Below are positions 50,816-60,079 of a stretch of DNA of 64,000 nucleotides, one piece after another (the stretch's first letter is position 1; each line of letters opens with the position of its first letter). The stretch is from contig JAOAKQ010000001.1 of NCBI GenBank assembly GCA_026419835.1, positions 62,001-126,000 of the forward strand, written 5' to 3'. Source of the stretch: Sulfolobales archaeon (GTDB taxonomy: Archaea; Thermoproteota; Thermoprotei_A; Sulfolobales; NBVN01). The notes beneath the pieces are model-generated. The model was not told the DNA's origin. It ran no database searches and saw nothing but the letters and a program-made list of their open reading frames with translations. The position numbers were made by a program, and so were the translations under genes.

Positions 50816-51323
50816 ATTCCACGAAGTCCTTAAAATATCCCCTACCTACTTCGAGAATTTTAGATAGTAGAATGCACGTATTTCCAGTTGACGATATTCT
50901 GCAGAAGCTAGACGATAGGTCGAAGTAGTCTCTAGTAACTACGAGTCTTACGTTAGGCATATTGATATTGTCTCCCTGTATTACAATGTAGAGAGACCCT
51001 GAGGGGACAGCCTTACTTATAGAAATAGACTTCACGGAAGAGTGATACCCCTCCAACACTTCGAGAATCTCGGAGAAACCTACTTCTCCTAATACACTCA
51101 ACAACCTACCTTCTACGTACATCTCTACAACGGCTGAACTAACCCTTAGATCGAGTAGTACATCGCTATCTAGCTGAATAGCTAGGTAAACAGTTAAGTT
51201 AGAAGAAGAGAAAATAACTTTAGAACCCGAGATCCTACTCGATATCCGCGTAAAGGCTTCTCTTACATTCTCTAAATTAACGGGTAGTCCTTTAAATGCA
51301 TCTCTCAGAGGTCGCACCCGCAC
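50787..51323 (-). CDS. Protein of unknown function
   Basis: A 178-residue soluble protein with alternating helix and strand predictions; no known motif is seen. It has a GTG start at 51323 with a TTTATAGTT box about 28 bases upstream, supporting a leaderless transcript and thus a real gene. It overlaps the end of the GT87-like gene by 29 bases in a convergent arrangement. Function unknown. Confidence 0.6.
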   Translation of the reverse strand: MRVRPLRDAFKGLPVNLENVREAFTRISSRISGSKVIFSSSNLTVYLAIQLDSDVLLDLRVSSAVVEMYVEGRLLSVLGEVGFSEILEVLEGYHSSVKSISISKAVPSGSLYIVIQGDNINMPNVRLVVTRDYFDLSSSFCRISSTGNTCILLSKILEVGRGYFKDFVESTAFSKTPT

Positions 51324-51424
51324 ACATCTTTATATCCACAAACTATAAATACTCAATACGAAGACAAACGACCTCTAGCTGAGACCTCGATCGATAACCT
51401 AGCTCTGGGAAATGATCGGCGTCG

Positions 51425-51628
51425 CTAGCTATGCCTTCTCTCTATAACTACTATTACGCGGTAATCTTCTTCGCGCGCATCGACAACTGACAGTCTCTGC
51501 CGCACAGCTTCGTCCACCGTGAACTCTAGAACGTCCTCCGAGACTTCCAAAACCGCGGATTCGCCGATTCTCAACCTTCTCCTTAATTCTTCCAGAGTTT
51601 TACGAACCTCGTCTTCACTTTTCAACAC
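51425..51628 (-). CDS. Small protein of unknown function
   Basis: A 67-residue acidic and basic helix-rich protein (DEVRKTLEELRRRLRIGES at the N-terminus, then ETTVDEAVRQ-like segments and a closing strand RVIVVIERR). The composition is that of a small cytoplasmic protein; I do not recognise the family. It lies alone between two longer genes. ATG/TTG start at 51628. It could be a spurious frame, but codon use is in keeping with the neighbours. Confidence 0.5.
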   Translation of the reverse strand: MLKSEDEVRKTLEELRRRLRIGESAVLEVSEDVLEFTVDEAVRQRLSVVDAREEDYRVIVVIERRHS

Positions 51629-51756
51629 TACTAACTCCTCGAATTAATGAGTCGGCAGTTAATAACTACCTCCACTTACCACATCGAAGAGGATCTGCAG
51701 CTCTCGGAGGTCCGTCTCCACCTTCAGTATGTAGATTAGCTCGGTAGTGCGCAGCC

Positions 51757-52344
51757 TTAATCCGAAGTGAAGGTGAGGTTGAGAACGTTGCTAACCACTT
51801 CTTCGCTACTTAGCCAGTCCACGTACACTCTACACTCTCCGACCCCGGAAATTATATCGATGACCTCTCTAGCTACTTCATCTACACTCTTACCGCTTAC
51901 ATCAACTTCACATACTTTATCTACCGGGTGCTCTGAGAGAGCGTTGCCGGTGCACACACCTATAAGCTCAGCTTCAATGTTTTCTCGTATTTTCTCCACA
52001 GACCACCCCTTCTGAGCGAGTCTTCTAGCCAGCTCTACTGGGTTTATTCTTAGAACGACTATTTTATCTAGAATATCGTCATCTACGATTTCGCTGTAGT
52101 GCCCTACGACTACGAGTCTACCCTTTTCAAGTGCTAGTTTTCTTACGTACTCTTTTACCCTAAGCTCGTCAATGATAAAACTCATTCTCTTGTTGTCGTA
52201 ATCTACGTAGAGCTCTTTTTCAAGCACCAAGTCGCTCAGTTCCACTATGTCTACACCTAGTAGTCTAGCTATAGCTAACCCTACACTCGACTTACCCGTG
52301 CCAGGGGTACCACTTATAGCTATAACCCTCCCACCAACACCCAC
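51757..52344 (-). CDS. AK6/Fap7-type adenylate kinase
   Basis: Archaeal homologues of Fap7/AK6 have adenylate kinase activity and, in eukaryotes and some archaea, act in small-ribosomal-subunit maturation. The P-loop GTPGTGKS is at residues 12-19, followed by the AK6-type NMP block (ELSDLVLEKELYVDYD), GHYSEI in the middle and the LID-like ARRLAQKGW part. The 195-residue length is normal. ATG/GTG start at 52344, divergent from a radical SAM gene. Confidence 0.9.
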   Translation of the reverse strand: MGVGGRVIAISGTPGTGKSSVGLAIARLLGVDIVELSDLVLEKELYVDYDNKRMSFIIDELRVKEYVRKLALEKGRLVVVGHYSEIVDDDILDKIVVLRINPVELARRLAQKGWSVEKIRENIEAELIGVCTGNALSEHPVDKVCEVDVSGKSVDEVAREVIDIISGVGECRVYVDWLSSEEVVSNVLNLTFTSD

Positions 52345-52409
52345 TTCAGTCCCAGGAGTGTAGAGTGGGAGGAGCTAATTTCAGCTAGCGTGAGTACCTT
52401 ATTAGCTAC

Positions 52410-53579
52410 GTGGAAGTCTTTGCTGTGGTGCTATCACTGGGTTTCTGCGAGTTGTGTGGAGGTATCTCTAGAACCACGAGTAGTGCTATAGGAGTCTGCT
52501 CCAGATGTCTTAGAAACTATGGTGAGAAGTCTCTAGAGATAGCACGTAGAGCCCACAGAAGCTATAGAGAGAGTCTAGGACTACCGCTGGCGGTGCCAAA
52601 ACAGGAAGGAACTACGTGTAGGATCTGCGTAAATGAGTGTTCTATATCTGAAGATTCACCCGGGTTCTGCGGGTTCTGGATCAAGAAGAACGGAGTTCTA
52701 AACCCCATTACGTCAGATCCCAGCGTAGGTCTCGTACTGTGGTACTACGACCCCCACCCAACGAACTGCGTTGCTGGACCCGTCTGCCCAGCAAATACTT
52801 CCAGAGGCTACCCACACTACACTAGGTTTAGAGGAGTTGAAGTAGGATACTACAACCTAGCCGTTTTCTATATCGCGTGCAACTTGAATTGCCTATTCTG
52901 CCAGAACTGGGAGCACAAGACTATCCTATCTGAAGACAGACTTAGAGCTAGATACAGGAAGACGGTTGACGAGCTCGTTAAGGAAGCTCTGAATAGGAGA
53001 GTTACCTGCGTTTGCTACTTCGGTGGGGATCCAACACCTCAGATAGCCCACGCTCTCGCAGCTTCCAGGAAGATCCTAGCTAAGAAAGACCCCGGTGAAG
53101 TAAAGAGAATATGCTGGGAAACTAACGGACTCGAGAACCCGGTAATTATGAAGCAAATGGCTGAGCTGAGTCTAGTCTCGGGAGGTATAGTTAAGATCGA
53201 CTGGAAAGCTTGGAGTCCGGAAATATACGAAGCACTAACGGGTGTAGATGGTCGGAAAGCGGTTGAGAGACTTAAGACTAACGTTAAGCTAGTAGCGGAC
53301 TTAGCTAAAGAGCGGGGCGAGCCTCCTCCACTAGTTGTCAGCACACTTCTAGTACCTGGATACGTAGACGAGTACGAAGTAAGTAGAATAGCTGAGTACG
53401 TGGCTTCAGTAGATAGCAAAACACCACTCGTGCTCCTCGCATTCCACCCAGACAACGTACTGCGGGACCTACCGCCAACAAGTAAGAAGCACGCTGAAGC
53501 CGCTCGAAGAGAGGCTCTGAGAGCCGGTCTTAGAGAGGTCTACGTAGGTAATGTGTGGCTTCTAGGAAACTACTACTAG
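52410..53579 (+). CDS. Radical SAM protein, PflA-like activase family
   Basis: The radical SAM cluster motif CNLNCLFC has C157, C161 and C164, and an N-terminal Cys-rich region (CELCGG, CSRCL, CRICVNEC, and CPANTSRG) suggests additional metal sites. The family includes glycyl-radical enzyme activases and AmmeMemoRadiSam proteins. No glycyl-radical enzyme gene is near, so its partner is unknown. GTG start at 52410, divergent from the adenylate kinase gene. The 389-residue length is usual for this subgroup. Confidence 0.88.
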   Translation: MEVFAVVLSLGFCELCGGISRTTSSAIGVCSRCLRNYGEKSLEIARRAHRSYRESLGLPLAVPKQEGTTCRICVNECSISEDSPGFCGFWIKKNGVLNPITSDPSVGLVLWYYDPHPTNCVAGPVCPANTSRGYPHYTRFRGVEVGYYNLAVFYIACNLNCLFCQNWEHKTILSEDRLRARYRKTVDELVKEALNRRVTCVCYFGGDPTPQIAHALAASRKILAKKDPGEVKRICWETNGLENPVIMKQMAELSLVSGGIVKIDWKAWSPEIYEALTGVDGRKAVERLKTNVKLVADLAKERGEPPPLVVSTLLVPGYVDEYEVSRIAEYVASVDSKTPLVLLAFHPDNVLRDLPPTSKKHAEAARREALRAGLREVYVGNVWLLGNYY

Positions 53580-53586
53580 CTTCAAC

Positions 53587-54297
53587 CTAGCTCCGCTTCT
53601 TTCTACCTGATCTCTCTAGCTCTCTCTGAACGACATCCTCCACAGATTCTGAAGGCTCTAGAACTATCTTAAGGAACAGCCCGGTTCTACCTATACTGTC
53701 TCTCCTACTCAAGACTTTAACTCTCTCTAGGACCGTATCTACGCTAATCCCCAAGAGCTTAGCTACGTAGTGCTCGTAACCTACTACCGGGGCTTCTCTA
53801 TGTCCCTTCTCGGTGGGAACTACTAGAACTAGAGATTTGGTTACTCCAGGCACTCTAACATTTCTAACTAGCTCATCGTAAGATATCCCACCTCCGAACT
53901 TGTAGAATTCGAGTTCTCTGGGACTCAGCTTCTCTAAGGGGATGGAAACCACTACATCTCCGTTAGAGCTAAGTTCGTAAACAACCCTCATGGTTGATAT
54001 GGGTGTGGCCCTCACGATAATTTTTCTATAGACTTTCAGCCCCCACCTATCTACACACGCCTCGAAAACGGCTGGAGATGTAGTGTGTAGTAGCGCTATA
54101 TCTACATCACTATCGCGATCCACATCACCCCTAGCTACTGAACCGTGTAGAACGGGTAGGTATCCGCACTGAACTAGTGCCTTCATCAAGCTAGCCGCTG
54201 CATCCCTCAGCCTCCTTAGAAGGGTCCACCTATAGTTATCGTACTCTACTTCTCTAAATTCCGGTACTCTCAGTACCTTATGCTTAGGATTCTTCAT
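53587..54297 (-). CDS. Nucleotidyltransferase-domain protein
   Basis: The N-terminal half carries the minimal nucleotidyltransferase pattern HGSVARGD..SDVDIAL, with the catalytic DxD. The C-terminal half (DELVRNVRVPGVTKSLVLVVPTEKGHREAPVVGYEH) is like archaeal predicted nucleotidyltransferases. The substrate is unknown. It is the last gene on the minus strand behind the molybdenum hydroxylase operon, 87 bases after mocA; a common role is not evident. ATG start at 54297. Confidence 0.75.
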   Translation of the reverse strand: MKNPKHKVLRVPEFREVEYDNYRWTLLRRLRDAAASLMKALVQCGYLPVLHGSVARGDVDRDSDVDIALLHTTSPAVFEACVDRWGLKVYRKIIVRATPISTMRVVYELSSNGDVVVSIPLEKLSPRELEFYKFGGGISYDELVRNVRVPGVTKSLVLVVPTEKGHREAPVVGYEHYVAKLLGISVDTVLERVKVLSRRDSIGRTGLFLKIVLEPSESVEDVVQRELERSGRKKRS

Positions 54298-54384
54298 GCA
54301 CCTCTATCTAGCACTACTTTAGTAAAATTAAAGAGTTGATGGCGTAGAGAAGTTGCGAGCCGGCCTAACCACCATACGCGCTTT

Positions 54385-55023
54385 TCACGCACTACCTCTA
54401 GTGAAGTTAGAAGAAACTGGAAGAACCGCCCGCTGTAGGTCTTCCGGTGTATCTATATCGAAAACTACTCCCGGGTCATCAACCTCTAGATAGCGTACGA
54501 GTTCCCTATTCTTGGAAATCAAGCCTTTAAGTCCTCGCTCTCGCTCACTTATCTCCAGCACTTCCCTAACTACGTTCCCTAGGATAATTAGTGGGTGACC
54601 TCCCTTACTGCGGTACCTAGGAATTACAATGCAGTCGCCACTGCATAGCGAGCTTACCGAAGTCGCTAGGTACCTGAGAGTTTCAGTTTTCACGAACGGG
54701 ACGTCGGATGGGTGAATCGCTACTAGCTCAGAGTGCTTAAGCACTCTCCTCACACCAGCAATAACCGATGTTGACATCCCTAGAGTGAAGTCGGGGTTGA
54801 AAACGAACTTAACATCGAGGTCGGCGAGAGCCTCAACTACCTTTCCATACTCGTATCCTACGACGACGACTACCTCGTCGAAGACCGATGAACTTAGAAA
54901 CTTTCTCGCAGCAACTCTAACCATGAGGTCCTCCCCCAACTCTTCATCGAGAACTTTGTAGAGCATTTTGTTGCTACCAAACCGTCTCGACTCACCAGCA
55001 GCTAGGAGTATGGCAGACTTCAA
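54385..55023 (-). CDS. mocA: MobA/MocA-like molybdenum cofactor nucleotidyltransferase
   Basis: The N-terminal LLAAGESRRFGSNKML is the nucleotide-binding loop of MobA/MocA-like enzymes, and the later HPSDVPFV and KGGHPLII blocks agree. MocA adds CMP to molybdopterin, giving the cytosine dinucleotide used by xanthine-dehydrogenase-family enzymes. The gene follows the three subunit genes of such an enzyme on the same strand at 64 bases distance, which makes the cytidylyltransferase role likely. ATG start at 55023; 212 residues. Confidence 0.85.
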   Translation of the reverse strand: MKSAILLAAGESRRFGSNKMLYKVLDEELGEDLMVRVAARKFLSSSVFDEVVVVVGYEYGKVVEALADLDVKFVFNPDFTLGMSTSVIAGVRRVLKHSELVAIHPSDVPFVKTETLRYLATSVSSLCSGDCIVIPRYRSKGGHPLIILGNVVREVLEISERERGLKGLISKNRELVRYLEVDDPGVVFDIDTPEDLQRAVLPVSSNFTRGSA

Positions 55024-55086
55024 AACTTAGACCTATACGATCAGCGACTCTAGAGCTTATATCAGTCTCAAGCTAGGTACTAGCCC

Positions 55087-55578
55087 TTAGATTTGGGGTG
55101 CGGCTTTAGCTCTTCTCTCAAGAACTTTCTCGATAGACCTCACAACCCTAGGGTAGGTACCGCAGCGACATAGATTTCCTTCAATAGCTCTAACTATGTC
55201 TTCTCTAGAGGGTTTCACAGAGTTCTCCAGGACTTTCTTGATGAACGCGTACGAGGTTAGTATCATAGCTGGACTGCAGTAGCCGCACTGAACGGCGAAG
55301 TTCTTGCCGAACTCGGAGGCTAGCTCCATGAATAGGCTATCGGACTGCAGGCCCTCTACGGTAGTTACGCTACTTCCATTGATTTGAACTGTTAGAAGTA
55401 GGCATGAAACTACCGGCGCGTCGTTCACTAGAACTGTGCAGGCACCGCACTCACCTCTCTCACAACCCCTCTTAACACTCTTAACCCCTAGTTTGAGCCT
55501 TAGAGTATCTAGAAGTATCTCGCTAGGTTCTACGTCTACCTCAACAACGCGCCCATTTAAGGTGAAGACTACGCGCAT
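55087..55578 (-). CDS. Molybdenum hydroxylase, [2Fe-2S] subunit
   Basis: The 163-residue small subunit has two clusters: a plant-ferredoxin-like CERGECGAC..C in the N-terminal half and the helical CGYCSPAM..CRCGTYPR motif in the C-terminal half. It passes electrons from the molybdenum site to FAD. Its ATG/GTG overlaps the last base of the FAD-subunit gene; together with the large-subunit gene they form the usual large-medium-small operon in transcription order L-M-S. MocA follows. Confidence 0.94.
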   Translation of the reverse strand: MRVVFTLNGRVVEVDVEPSEILLDTLRLKLGVKSVKRGCERGECGACTVLVNDAPVVSCLLLTVQINGSSVTTVEGLQSDSLFMELASEFGKNFAVQCGYCSPAMILTSYAFIKKVLENSVKPSREDIVRAIEGNLCRCGTYPRVVRSIEKVLERRAKAAPQI

Positions 55579-56441
55579 TACTCAACACCCAGAGCTCTAG
55601 ATAGAGTCTCTAGAGCTAGTCTATAGCTCATCTCTCTCCTGTACCAAGACGTAGACCTGACGTCATCTATAGGTGAGACTTCGCTAGCGACAACTCTAGC
55701 CGCTTCTTCAACTAACTCCTTCCCAATTCTCCTGCCTCTTAAGAGCTCCTCAGCTCTGTAAGCTCTAATAGGTGTTGGAGCTACTGAGTTCAGCGCTATT
55801 CTAACGTCTTCAACTACGCTACTAGATACCCTAGCTAAAACTGCTGCGGCAACTACCGATAGGGTGAAACCTCCTCTTCTACCCAACTTCTCGTAGGACC
55901 ACCCGGTCCAGCCGGACTTCCTAATCAGTACCTCTTTAAGTATCTCTCCGCGATTAACGGTGGTCTTCCTGTACCCAGTAAAGAACTTAGATATAGGTAC
56001 AACTCTGAGTCCGCTTAGTCCAGCAATAACGAGTTCTGCGTCGTATGCTAGTAGTGGTGGTGCGGTATCCGCCGCAGGTGACGCGGTGCACAGATTACCA
56101 CCTACGGTAGCCAGGTTCCTAATCTGCCAAGAACCCATAGACTTAACGGCGGCTTTTAGTAGAGGTAGGTGCTCGGAGACTATGCGCGACTCCAGTATTT
56201 CTTGAAGTTTCGTAGCGGCCCCTATTCTAATGAACTCCCCGCCGTCCTCTATTCCTCTAAGTTCCGCTACGGAGTTTATGTCTACTAGCACTCGAGCTCT
56301 AACTCTAGAAGTCTTCATATCTACTAAGAGGTCCGTTCCTCCAGCAATAACCTTACTGTCTTCGACCTTCGCTAGAATTTCCAGCGCTTCACTAAGAGTT
56401 TTAGGGCGGTAGTACTCTATCTTCGGAATACTGTAGTACAC
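55578..56441 (-). CDS. Molybdenum hydroxylase, FAD-binding subunit
   Basis: Residues 30-45 carry the FAD-binding AGGTDLLVDMK, and TVGGNLCTASPAADTAPPLLAYDAE is the second FAD block of CoxM/xanthine dehydrogenase medium chains. The 287-residue length is normal. It overlaps the small-subunit gene by one base and follows the large-subunit gene at six bases, so the operon is tightly packed. ATG start at 56441. Confidence 0.94.
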   Translation of the reverse strand: MYYSIPKIEYYRPKTLSEALEILAKVEDSKVIAGGTDLLVDMKTSRVRARVLVDINSVAELRGIEDGGEFIRIGAATKLQEILESRIVSEHLPLLKAAVKSMGSWQIRNLATVGGNLCTASPAADTAPPLLAYDAELVIAGLSGLRVVPISKFFTGYRKTTVNRGEILKEVLIRKSGWTGWSYEKLGRRGGFTLSVVAAAVLARVSSSVVEDVRIALNSVAPTPIRAYRAEELLRGRRIGKELVEEAARVVASEVSPIDDVRSTSWYRREMSYRLALETLSRALGVE

Positions 56442-56447
56442 GGCCGA

Positions 56448-58790
56448 TCACCCAACAACTTGCTTTACTAGGGAGTATACCTTCTCTATAGTTAGAGGTA
56501 GTTCCGTAATTCCAACACCTAGTGCGTGACTTATAGCGTTAGCTATAGCTGCTGGCATAGGTATGAAAGCCATTTCACCAACTCCTTTAGCTCCGAAGGG
56601 CCCGTACTCCCACAAATCTTCAACGAAAACCGCTTCTCTAATTGCCGGAGTTTCGTGAGCTGTCGGTATGACGTAGTCCGTTAGGTTATCGTTAACTACT
56701 CTCCCATATTCTGAAATAGCGAGCTTCTCCATTAACACGTACCCAAGTCCCTGTATTATAGCTCCTTCAACTTGAGTCTTAACGGCTTCCGGATTAATCA
56801 CTTTACCTACAGCTAGAGCTGGATGTACCTCCAGTACTCTAACCCTACCCGTGTAGGTATCGACTTCAACCTCAGCTACTACGGCAATATAGCTAAACAC
56901 TGGGTACGCAAAGCCCTGACCTACTTCGTCATTAAATGAGCCCTTCGGTAGGAAGAAGTAGCCCGTAGCTGAGAGGTCCACACCCTTACTGTACGCTAGC
57001 GCTACGAGCTCCTCCCACCTCATCCTAACTCTATCGCCTACTACGACATCACCACCGGATATTCTAATATCCTCTCGCTGAACGTTGAAGTACTCTGCGA
57101 GGAAACTCTCTAACCTACTCCTAATTCTACCAGCCGCTACTACTATCCCTATGGCACCAACGCTAGTACCTCTCGAAGCGTGAGTAGCTCCCGTATCTGG
57201 AGCGTCAGTAGTTCCGAAGATCACGTTGATTTTCTCTATCGGGCAGCCCAGGATTTCAGCTACGAGCTGTCTGTGGGAACTTGATGGAGAACCCTGACCT
57301 ACTTCCACTATACCTGTGTAGACGCTCACGGAGCCATCTCGAGATATGTGTATGTAGGAGTTGGACCAGTCCGGTACGGCTCTACTAGTGCTATTACCAT
57401 GCCAGCCAACGGCTACGCCGATCCCTCTTCTAAACCGCCCCTCCCTACTCTCACTATACATTCTTCTCTTGATTCTCCAGTCGCTCTCAACTGCTAGCTT
57501 CTTCAAGGCTTCGTGTATACCCACAGACGACGGCAGTACTTGACCCGTTATAGTCTCACTACCCGGTCTAAGCATGTTCATTAATCTGAAGTCTACTGGG
57601 TCCAGCCCCAGCTTCTCAGCGAGCCGGTCCATCTGAGCCTCCGCTGCGAACTGAACTGGCGGGTTCCCGAATCCTCTGAAAGACCCCTGCGGAACTTTGT
57701 TGGTATAAACGCAGTATCCATCAACCTTAGCGTTGGGTACGTGGTATGGACCTGAAGAGTGCATCGTAGCTCTCCAAAGTATGAAGGGACCTCTATTAGC
57801 GTAAGCACCGGTATCGTGCACTATAGTTACCTCGATCGCAGTGAGCCTTCCATCTCGCGAGGCTCCCGATTTGTACTTTACTACAGCAGCTTCTCGCTTA
57901 GGGTGCGTCTGTATGGAGTCTTCTCTAGTGTAGTAGAGTAGTACGGGTCTTCTAAGATGGTATGCCGCTAGAGCGGCTCTAGCAGCTACTAGAGGTCCCT
58001 CGTCATCCTTCCCGCCGAATCCTCCTCCTACGTACGGAGCGACTATCTTTACGTAGCTCGATGGAATTCCGAGAACTCTAGCTACTATTCTCTGACCTAG
58101 GTGCGGGTACTGGATAGTAGCAATCACGGTGATCCTGTTCTCCAGGTCTGGTACTGCGAGAGCTGCCTCCGGTTCTAAGTACGCGTGCTCCTGGTGGTGG
58201 GTTCTGTACGTATTCTCCACTACGACGTCAGCTTTACTGAACCCTAGCTCTACGTCACCCTTCCTTACCTTAGTTCTAAAAGCAATATTACTTCCCAAGG
58301 CTTCGTGAACGAGGACGTCTCTTCTCTCCATAGCTTCTAGAGGGTCGTAGAGAACTGGTAGGGGATCCGCTTCAAGAACCACATCATCTACAGCATTGTT
58401 AACTGAGTCCGGGTCTTCACCAACTACTACAGCAATAGGCTCTCCGTAGTACCTCACCTTTCCTTCAGCTAGAAGTGGCTGGTCCGGTATGGCGTAGCCG
58501 ACCTGGTTCTCACCCGGAATATCGCGGTGCGTGAGAACTCGGTATATCCTGGGGTTCTCCAGTGCGCGGTCGTAGACCATCCTTCTAATCCTAGCGTGAG
58601 GAACTTTAGCTAAAACAATCCTGGCAACAAGAAATCCTTCCTCGAAGAAGTCTTCAACAAATCTAGCTCTACCAAGCACCTTCTCCATAGAGTCAGCTCT
58701 TTCGAGACTTCTTCCCACAGTAATAAATGACTCAGCAGTAAGCCATCTCTTAATAATAGCTCTCGGATCTTCAACCACTTTAATTACCAA
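56448..58790 (-). CDS. Molybdenum hydroxylase, molybdopterin-binding large subunit
   Basis: The 780-residue chain has the aldehyde-oxidase/xanthine-dehydrogenase large-subunit blocks: VGGGFGGKDDEG, QGSFRGFGNPPVQFAAE, and the C-terminal GVGEMAFIPMPAAIANA with the catalytic Glu. At the loop where carbon-monoxide dehydrogenase has AYXCSFR, this protein has QGSFRG, so it is not a CO dehydrogenase; an aldehyde, purine or related N-heterocycle is a likelier substrate. The start is TTG at 58790, about 24 bases from a TATA-like box shared with the divergent uspA gene. Confidence 0.94.
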   Translation of the reverse strand: MVIKVVEDPRAIIKRWLTAESFITVGRSLERADSMEKVLGRARFVEDFFEEGFLVARIVLAKVPHARIRRMVYDRALENPRIYRVLTHRDIPGENQVGYAIPDQPLLAEGKVRYYGEPIAVVVGEDPDSVNNAVDDVVLEADPLPVLYDPLEAMERRDVLVHEALGSNIAFRTKVRKGDVELGFSKADVVVENTYRTHHQEHAYLEPEAALAVPDLENRITVIATIQYPHLGQRIVARVLGIPSSYVKIVAPYVGGGFGGKDDEGPLVAARAALAAYHLRRPVLLYYTREDSIQTHPKREAAVVKYKSGASRDGRLTAIEVTIVHDTGAYANRGPFILWRATMHSSGPYHVPNAKVDGYCVYTNKVPQGSFRGFGNPPVQFAAEAQMDRLAEKLGLDPVDFRLMNMLRPGSETITGQVLPSSVGIHEALKKLAVESDWRIKRRMYSESREGRFRRGIGVAVGWHGNSTSRAVPDWSNSYIHISRDGSVSVYTGIVEVGQGSPSSSHRQLVAEILGCPIEKINVIFGTTDAPDTGATHASRGTSVGAIGIVVAAGRIRSRLESFLAEYFNVQREDIRISGGDVVVGDRVRMRWEELVALAYSKGVDLSATGYFFLPKGSFNDEVGQGFAYPVFSYIAVVAEVEVDTYTGRVRVLEVHPALAVGKVINPEAVKTQVEGAIIQGLGYVLMEKLAISEYGRVVNDNLTDYVIPTAHETPAIREAVFVEDLWEYGPFGAKGVGEMAFIPMPAAIANAISHALGVGITELPLTIEKVYSLVKQVVG

Positions 58791-58810
58791 CCGTACACTA
58801 ACTTCTTACC

Positions 58811-58817
58811 TATATAT
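58811..58817. promoter_or_regulatory. Symmetric TATA box between the Mo-hydroxylase operon and uspA
   Basis: TATATAT is its own complement apart from one end base. It lies 26 bases upstream of the GTG start of the UspA gene (58840, plus) and 24 bases upstream of the TTG start of the large-subunit gene (58790, minus), so a single box could serve two leaderless transcripts in opposite directions. Confidence 0.5.
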
Positions 58818-58839
58818 CCACTACCCCAACTCTATAGCG

Positions 58840-59268
58840 GTGTGGTCTGTGTACGTTCGAGAACCTACGTATGAAGTAAGCTATATGTTTAAGAGGATTC
58901 TAGTTCCTATGGATGGTTCATCACACAGCATTAGAGCTCTAAACGTAGCTCTAGACTTCGCAAAGAGGTACGGCTCTATAATAGTGGCCTTCATAGTAGA
59001 TGACGGAAATGCGGGACCCGTAGATAAGGTTTATGAACTAGTAGAGTCTACTGCTAGAAGAGCTGGGGCAAGCGTCGAATTTAAAGTTGCTAAGCTAGAC
59101 CCAACTACCTCAACTTCAACACTAATTATTGAAGAAATTTCAAGAGGAAGTTACGACTTAGTTATCATATCAGCTAGAGGAAGAACTGTGTACCCGGACT
59201 TGATCATAGGGTCGGTAGCTCTTTCAGTAGTAGTAAATGCACCTGTCTCAGTTTTCGTAATTAGATAG
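58840..59268 (+). CDS. Universal stress protein A-like protein
   Basis: The C-terminal ATP-binding part SARGRTVYPDLIIGSVALSVV (GxxGRT-like with a G-x9-G(S) loop) and the ILVPMDGSSHSIRALNVALDFAKRYG start match the UspA domain. The GTG at 58840, 26 bases behind TATATAT, fits a leaderless start and gives 142 residues; the usual family start is an ATG in FKRILVPMDGS at 58885. The first 15 residues may therefore be untranslated or an extension. It is divergent from the molybdenum hydroxylase operon and may be coregulated with it. Confidence 0.85.
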   Translation: MWSVYVREPTYEVSYMFKRILVPMDGSSHSIRALNVALDFAKRYGSIIVAFIVDDGNAGPVDKVYELVESTARRAGASVEFKVAKLDPTTSTSTLIIEEISRGSYDLVIISARGRTVYPDLIIGSVALSVVVNAPVSVFVIR

Positions 59269-59329
59269 ATTAAGCTATAGTACCCTATCGAGCGAGTGGC
59301 TAATCTACCTACGCAAAGCAGTAATAAAG

Positions 59330-60079
59330 TTGGAGCTTAGACTACTCGCGGTGCTGAAGCTGAAGGTGCTTCCGGGGTACTTTCTATACGTAGCGAAGTC
59401 CGGCAGAGGTATTTCTAACTTAGTAAAAACGATCTATAAGTGCGGAGAAAGCAGTAAAGCCATATTTATAGTAAAACCATCTATAGTACCAGTTTGGCTA
59501 CGTAGTGAACGACCGGTATACGTATCAATTCCACCATCATCCGTAGTCGTGGACCCCAGTATCCTGGAAACATGTGAAGTAGAGAAGTTCGACTACAAAG
59601 TAGCTGGTGAAGTCCGGGTCGATGGGAAACCATTTCCATTAGTCAGAGACTTAGCTAGAAGGGGGGTGGATTGTCTACTAGCGGACGCTCTCGAAGAAGT
59701 ATTTGGTAACTTGAGTAGGAATGGGCGGTGCTACGTAGTTTGTGAGTGTAAAGCACGCGAAATTATTAAAATCCTCTTAAATCCCATGGTCTCTGATTTA
59801 AGCACGATTAAAGACGTAGATAAAGTGAGAGTGGAGGGTCTCGTAAGTACTCTCTGGTCTGCGCACCCGGTACTCTACGGCGTAAAACTAGGCGGTAAGA
59901 TAGGTCTCGAGATCGCTAATGTAGATGGTACACCTCTAAAGCACTACGTAAAGACTCTAGCATTCTTAGACCGCTACGCGCTTCTCTACGAAGTTCCCTA
60001 CTCTAGCTCGATACTGTTTACCGGGTTCAGCGAAGATCTGAGTGAAGTAGCTACTCGAGCCGTTCTGTATACGTGCTAG
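59330..60079 (+). CDS. Protein of unknown function
   Basis: A 249-residue, presumably cytoplasmic protein. It has an alternating hydrophobic pattern consistent with an alpha/beta domain, with Cys residues near 37, 86, 120, 135, 139 and at the C-terminus, but no motif that I recognise. The start is TTG at 59330. Its TAG stop and the stop of the convergent L35Ae gene share one CTAG. Codon use is like its neighbours, so it is probably a real gene. Confidence 0.6.
   Translation: MELRLLAVLKLKVLPGYFLYVAKSGRGISNLVKTIYKCGESSKAIFIVKPSIVPVWLRSERPVYVSIPPSSVVVDPSILETCEVEKFDYKVAGEVRVDGKPFPLVRDLARRGVDCLLADALEEVFGNLSRNGRCYVVCECKAREIIKILLNPMVSDLSTIKDVDKVRVEGLVSTLWSAHPVLYGVKLGGKIGLEIANVDGTPLKHYVKTLAFLDRYALLYEVPYSSSILFTGFSEDLSEVATRAVLYTC

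Noticed and set aside
53587-58790. CO dehydrogenase operon
   Set aside because: The large subunit lacks the AYXCSFR loop, so it is called only a molybdenum hydroxylase.
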